A stretch of DNA of 64,000 bases from Brevibacillus parabrevis (GTDB taxonomy: Bacteria; Bacillota; Bacilli; Brevibacillales; Brevibacillaceae): NCBI RefSeq assembly GCF_003710905.1, contig NZ_RHHV01000005.1:434001-498000 (forward strand). Reading direction: 5' to 3'. Positions 61,604 through 64,000 of this stretch are shown here, one piece after another (position 1 is the stretch's first letter; every line of letters begins with the position of its first letter). Under the pieces are notes generated by a model. It was not told the DNA's origin. It made no database searches and worked only from the letters and a program-made list of their open reading frames with translations. The translations under genes and the position numbers were made by a program.

Positions 61604-62017
61604 TTACGCTTCCACATACGCTTTCAGCTTAGGCAGCACAGAAGAATCCCAGCCCTGGTTCATCCGGTCGCGGACGACGGCATGGCCTTCCCCAAACTCC
61701 GTTACCGTATCGGCAGACCAACCGGAATGAATCAGTGTGAACTCTGTTGTTTCTCCCAAATCTTTTAACGCGAACGTGATTACCCAGTCTTTGCCCCATT
61801 TGAACACGAGACGGTTCGGCGGGTCAATTTCTTGCACGACGCAAGGAGAATCGCCGTATGGGGAATGGATGGTAAAGGCATGTCCAGCTACTGGCTGAAA
61901 ATCGTTTGGCATGAACCAGGCGGCAATCCCGTCTGCTGTAGCGACGGCATCCCAAACTTTTTGCAGCGGAGCTTGAAATACTTGTGTCTGAACGATATCA
62001 GGAATGGTGTTGGACAT
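61604..62017 (-). CDS. SRPBCC/AHSA1-domain protein
   Basis: 137 residues from the ATG at 62017, seven bases after GGAGG. START-like cavity fold: VQTQVFQAPLQKVWDAVATA, GIAAWFMPNDF, LVFKWGKDWVITFALKD, LIHSGW. Binds hydrophobic small molecules. The ArsR gene is next in the same operon, the usual arrangement in Firmicutes and actinobacteria. Confidence 0.88.
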   Translation of the reverse strand: MSNTIPDIVQTQVFQAPLQKVWDAVATADGIAAWFMPNDFQPVAGHAFTIHSPYGDSPCVVQEIDPPNRLVFKWGKDWVITFALKDLGETTEFTLIHSGWSADTVTEFGEGHAVVRDRMNQGWDSSVLPKLKAYVEA

Positions 62018-62065
62018 GAATACGCCTCCGTAAAAAGAAAGTAGTTTCCTAGTTTGCACATGGAA

Positions 62066-62109
62066 ACGAAACCAAAACGTTTCGCTTTTTGCAGTATACG
62101 AAACCAAAA
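62066..62109. promoter_or_regulatory. Tandem ACGAAACCAAAA repeat upstream of SRPBCC-ArsR
   Basis: ACGAAACCAAAA occurs at 62066-62077 and 62098-62109, 32 bp apart (three turns). The first lies within CGAAAC-CAAAAC-GTTTCG, an inverted repeat. Candidate ArsR operators. Confidence 0.5.
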
Positions 62110-62143
62110 GGTTGCATGTCAACGGATGATAGGAAAGAAAGAT

Positions 62144-62173
62144 TTGACAGGTTCAGGAGAAATTGATTACAAT
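62144..62173 (+). promoter_or_regulatory. Sigma-A promoter of the TetR gene
   Basis: TTGACA (62144-62149), 18-bp spacer, TACAAT (62168-62173), just before the palindrome. Confidence 0.65.
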
Positions 62174-62178
62174 CAAAA

Positions 62179-62198
62179 CGGAATGAACATTCATTCCG
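62179..62198. promoter_or_regulatory. TetR operator 1
   Basis: CGGAATGAACATTCATTCCG: perfect 9-bp arms around CA, directly after the -10 element. Confidence 0.75.
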
Positions 62199-62215
62199 AA
62201 GTGAGGAGGTCTGGC

Positions 62216-62785
62216 ATGTCTGAGACAAAGCGGGAGTTAATATTGGAAGCGGCGATGGTTCTGTTTGAACAGCGAGGCTTCGACGGCACGACTGTTCCGA
62301 TGATCGTCGACAAAGCAGGCGTGGGCGCCGGGACGCTGTATCGCTATTTTGAAAACAAGGAAGCGCTGGTCAACACGTTGTTTCAAGAGTGCGTCAACGA
62401 TGTGCTGGAGACGCTGAACCAGAGCTATCCGCACGACTCGAATGATTCGCGCAAGCAATTCGCTCATATTGCCAAGCAGCTGGTCAGCTATGCGAATAAA
62501 AATCTCACGGCCTTGCTGTTTGTCGATTCCCATGTCAATGGCTACTATTTGGACGAAGCAAGCCAGGCAGCTTACATGCGCCTGCGCACGTTTTTTTATG
62601 AGTTCATTGACCAGGGGAAGAAAAACGAAATCATTCGTCCGTTGCCTGCCGACGCATTGATCGCGATTATTGACGGTGCGTTTATATCGCTGTACAAGTC
62701 TTGCCGGGCGGGCGAGATCGAGGAAACACCGGAATTGCTGGCAGGCGTGGAAGAGGCTTGCTGGGATGCGATCAGAATTCATTGA
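62216..62785 (+). CDS. TetR/AcrR-family regulator
   Basis: 189 residues from ATG 62216 behind GAGGAGG. HTH: FDGTTVPMIVDKAGVGAGTLYRYFENKEAL. The ligand domain is typical of YerO-like regulators of RND pumps. Flanked by two near-identical palindromes, one before itself and one before the efflux adaptor, so self-repression and control of the pump are expected. Confidence 0.9.
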   Translation: MSETKRELILEAAMVLFEQRGFDGTTVPMIVDKAGVGAGTLYRYFENKEALVNTLFQECVNDVLETLNQSYPHDSNDSRKQFAHIAKQLVSYANKNLTALLFVDSHVNGYYLDEASQAAYMRLRTFFYEFIDQGKKNEIIRPLPADALIAIIDGAFISLYKSCRAGEIEETPELLAGVEEACWDAIRIH

Positions 62786-62808
62786 TTCTGATCTTTCTTT
62801 TGAACAGA

Positions 62809-62830
62809 ACGGAATGAATATTCATTCCGT
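62809..62830. promoter_or_regulatory. TetR operator 2
   Basis: A perfect 22-bp palindrome (ACGGAATGAAT followed by its complement) 52 bp before the adaptor gene. Same sequence core as operator 1. Confidence 0.78.
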
Positions 62831-62881
62831 TAAACCGACATCGCTTGGACATGTACCTAATTAAGCAGGAGTGAAGAGAAC

Positions 62882-64000
62882 ATGAATGCATGGATCAGGA
62901 AAGCGGCGGGAAGTGTAGCGCTCCTCTCGCTTGTGCTGGTGGGAACGGCTTGCACAACAGGGGAGCAGCCTGCAAGCAGCGTGGAAACCCGGCTGGATGC
63001 AAAAGTGGTGGAAACGAAACGCGTTCAAACGAAGACTGTCCGTACCGAGAGCGAGCTGTCGGGCACGCTTGCTCCTGTAGAAGAGGTGACGGTTGCTTTT
63101 GAATTCGCCGGGGAAATCAAACGGATGCCGTTCAAGGAGGGGGATTCGGTTAAAAAGGGAGACGTTCTGGCGGTGCTTGGCACCACGGACTACTCGCTCC
63201 AGCTCGCAATGGCAAACGCAGAAGCAAACGGCGCGAACGCCCAATTGGCCAAAGCGAAAAACGGCTCCCGCAAGGAAGAAGTCCAGCAAGCGCAGGCAGC
63301 GGTTGAAGCGAAGCAAATCTCTTTGCAGCAGGCCGAGAGCGATTACCGCCGCATGGAGCAGCTACATAAAAATGGGGCGATCTCGCAAAGTGAGTTTGAA
63401 CGGGCGAAAAATGCGCGGGAGCTGGCGGAAAAAGACCTTTTCCAGGCAAAAGCGACCTACTCTCTGGTCGTCGAAGGGGCGCGCGCGGAAGATGTGAACG
63501 CGACGCAGGCGAGTTATCAAGGAGCGATGGCAGCACGCAATCAGGCGGCGGCGACACTGGCGAAAACCGAGGCGAAAGCGCCTTTTGCCGGAACCGTACT
63601 GGCAAAAATGGCGGATGTCGGTCAGCTTGCAGGCCCGGGTGCTCCCGTGTATCGCATCGGCAACATCCAGCAGTTGAAAACGATTTTGCCTGTGCCGGAT
63701 CAAGACATCTCATCCTGGCGGGCAGGCGACGAGGTCGAGCTTGCGCTGTACGGGAACAAGCGCAAAGGCAAAGTGACGAACATCTATCCGGCTACGAATG
63801 AACAGACGGGCACGATCGGCGTGGAAGTGGTGGTCGACAATGCCGCCAAAGACTGGTTTGCCGGGCAAGTGGTCAGTGCGAAACGAACCTTGGAGCAAAA
63901 AGCAGCGATTTTTATCCCGACCCAAGCTGTTTTCAGCCGCGGGTCTGAACCTTATGTCTTCCTTTTGACAGAAGGAAAAGCCCGCAAGACGACGGTAACG
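62882..64000 (+). CDS. RND efflux adaptor lipoprotein, cut by window end
   Basis: 373 codons are open to the last base with no stop. AGGAG lies ten bases before ATG. Lipobox LVGTAC (Cys near 25). Lipoyl half (ELSGTLAPVEEVTVAFEFAG), alpha-hairpin with KNGAISQSEFERAK, second lipoyl half (EAKAPFAGTVLAKMADVGQL) and beta-barrel part. Probably followed outside the window by an RND pump such as SwrC/YerP. Controlled by the TetR gene next to it. Confidence 0.88.
   Translation, partial: MNAWIRKAAGSVALLSLVLVGTACTTGEQPASSVETRLDAKVVETKRVQTKTVRTESELSGTLAPVEEVTVAFEFAGEIKRMPFKEGDSVKKGDVLAVLGTTDYSLQLAMANAEANGANAQLAKAKNGSRKEEVQQAQAAVEAKQISLQQAESDYRRMEQLHKNGAISQSEFERAKNARELAEKDLFQAKATYSLVVEGARAEDVNATQASYQGAMAARNQAAATLAKTEAKAPFAGTVLAKMADVGQLAGPGAPVYRIGNIQQLKTILPVPDQDISSWRAGDEVELALYGNKRKGKVTNIYPATNEQTGTIGVEVVVDNAAKDWFAGQVVSAKRTLEQKAAIFIPTQAVFSRGSEPYVFLLTEGKARKTTVT

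Overview
The window reads as a chromosomal stretch of a moderately GC-rich, spore-forming Firmicute, most likely Brevibacillus or a close relative. The genus is an inference from overall gene content. The supporting features are strong AGGAGG ribosome sites, dense intrinsic terminators, a T-box leader, a Fur box, S-layer-homology (SLH) domains, and sporulation-type proteins (a YtvI-like membrane protein and a YheC/YheD ATP-grasp protein). No rRNA, tRNA, CRISPR array, insertion sequence or prophage was recognised. Most genes are ordinary core or accessory chromosome genes.

Layout. 1-9.6 kb: two membrane proteins built from transmembrane-pair plus winged-helix modules, an XRE regulator with peptide deformylase, an M24 peptidase, a heterodimeric ABC exporter, an MBL hydrolase and a CD3324-type regulator preceded by a possible leader peptide. 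9.6-20 kb: a Fur-controlled but internally shortened iron-complex binding lipoprotein, a LysR/MFS pair, a prohibitin-like protein, VOC, SLH, DinB and MBL proteins, and the helicase HrpB. 20-27 kb: BluB, then a two-component system with a MacA/MacB-like efflux unit; both transcription units carry the same 11-bp tandem repeat. 27.6-35.6 kb: a nucleoside/nucleobase salvage block (degenerate and intact nucleoside hydrolases, MscL with a zinc ribbon, a YczE-like membrane protein, adenine deaminase and a LacI regulator with an array of matching operators), then a YheC/YheD protein.

35.7-46.1 kb: an AraC/VOC pair, then a histidine kinase with a periplasmic-binding-protein sensor, an NtrC-type sigma-54 activator and an orphan TAXI binding lipoprotein, translationally coupled. 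Directly downstream a near-consensus sigma-54 promoter precedes an MHS-family organic-acid permease, followed by GlcD/GlcF glycolate oxidase. This looks like a complete sense-import-oxidise module. 46.2-53.1 kb: YtvI-like protein, a DAACS dicarboxylate/glutamate symporter, and an NAD-salvage operon (NrtR-like Nudix regulator, bacterial PARG, PnuC, NadR) behind a promoter and a perfect palindrome. 53.2-64 kb: a quinone oxidoreductase, GNAT, an Rrf2 operon with an IDEAL-domain protein, a thioredoxin-like protein and an MFS pump, a T-box-controlled type-2-like isoleucyl-tRNA synthetase, an SRPBCC/ArsR pair, and a TetR regulator between two copies of its presumed operator, ahead of an efflux adaptor cut by the window end.

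The two most system-like discoveries are the sigma-54 three-component organic-acid module (37.3-46.1 kb) and the NrtR-PARG-PnuC-NadR operon (48.8-52.4 kb). In the latter, the hydrolase could generate ADP-ribose, the known effector of NrtR regulators.
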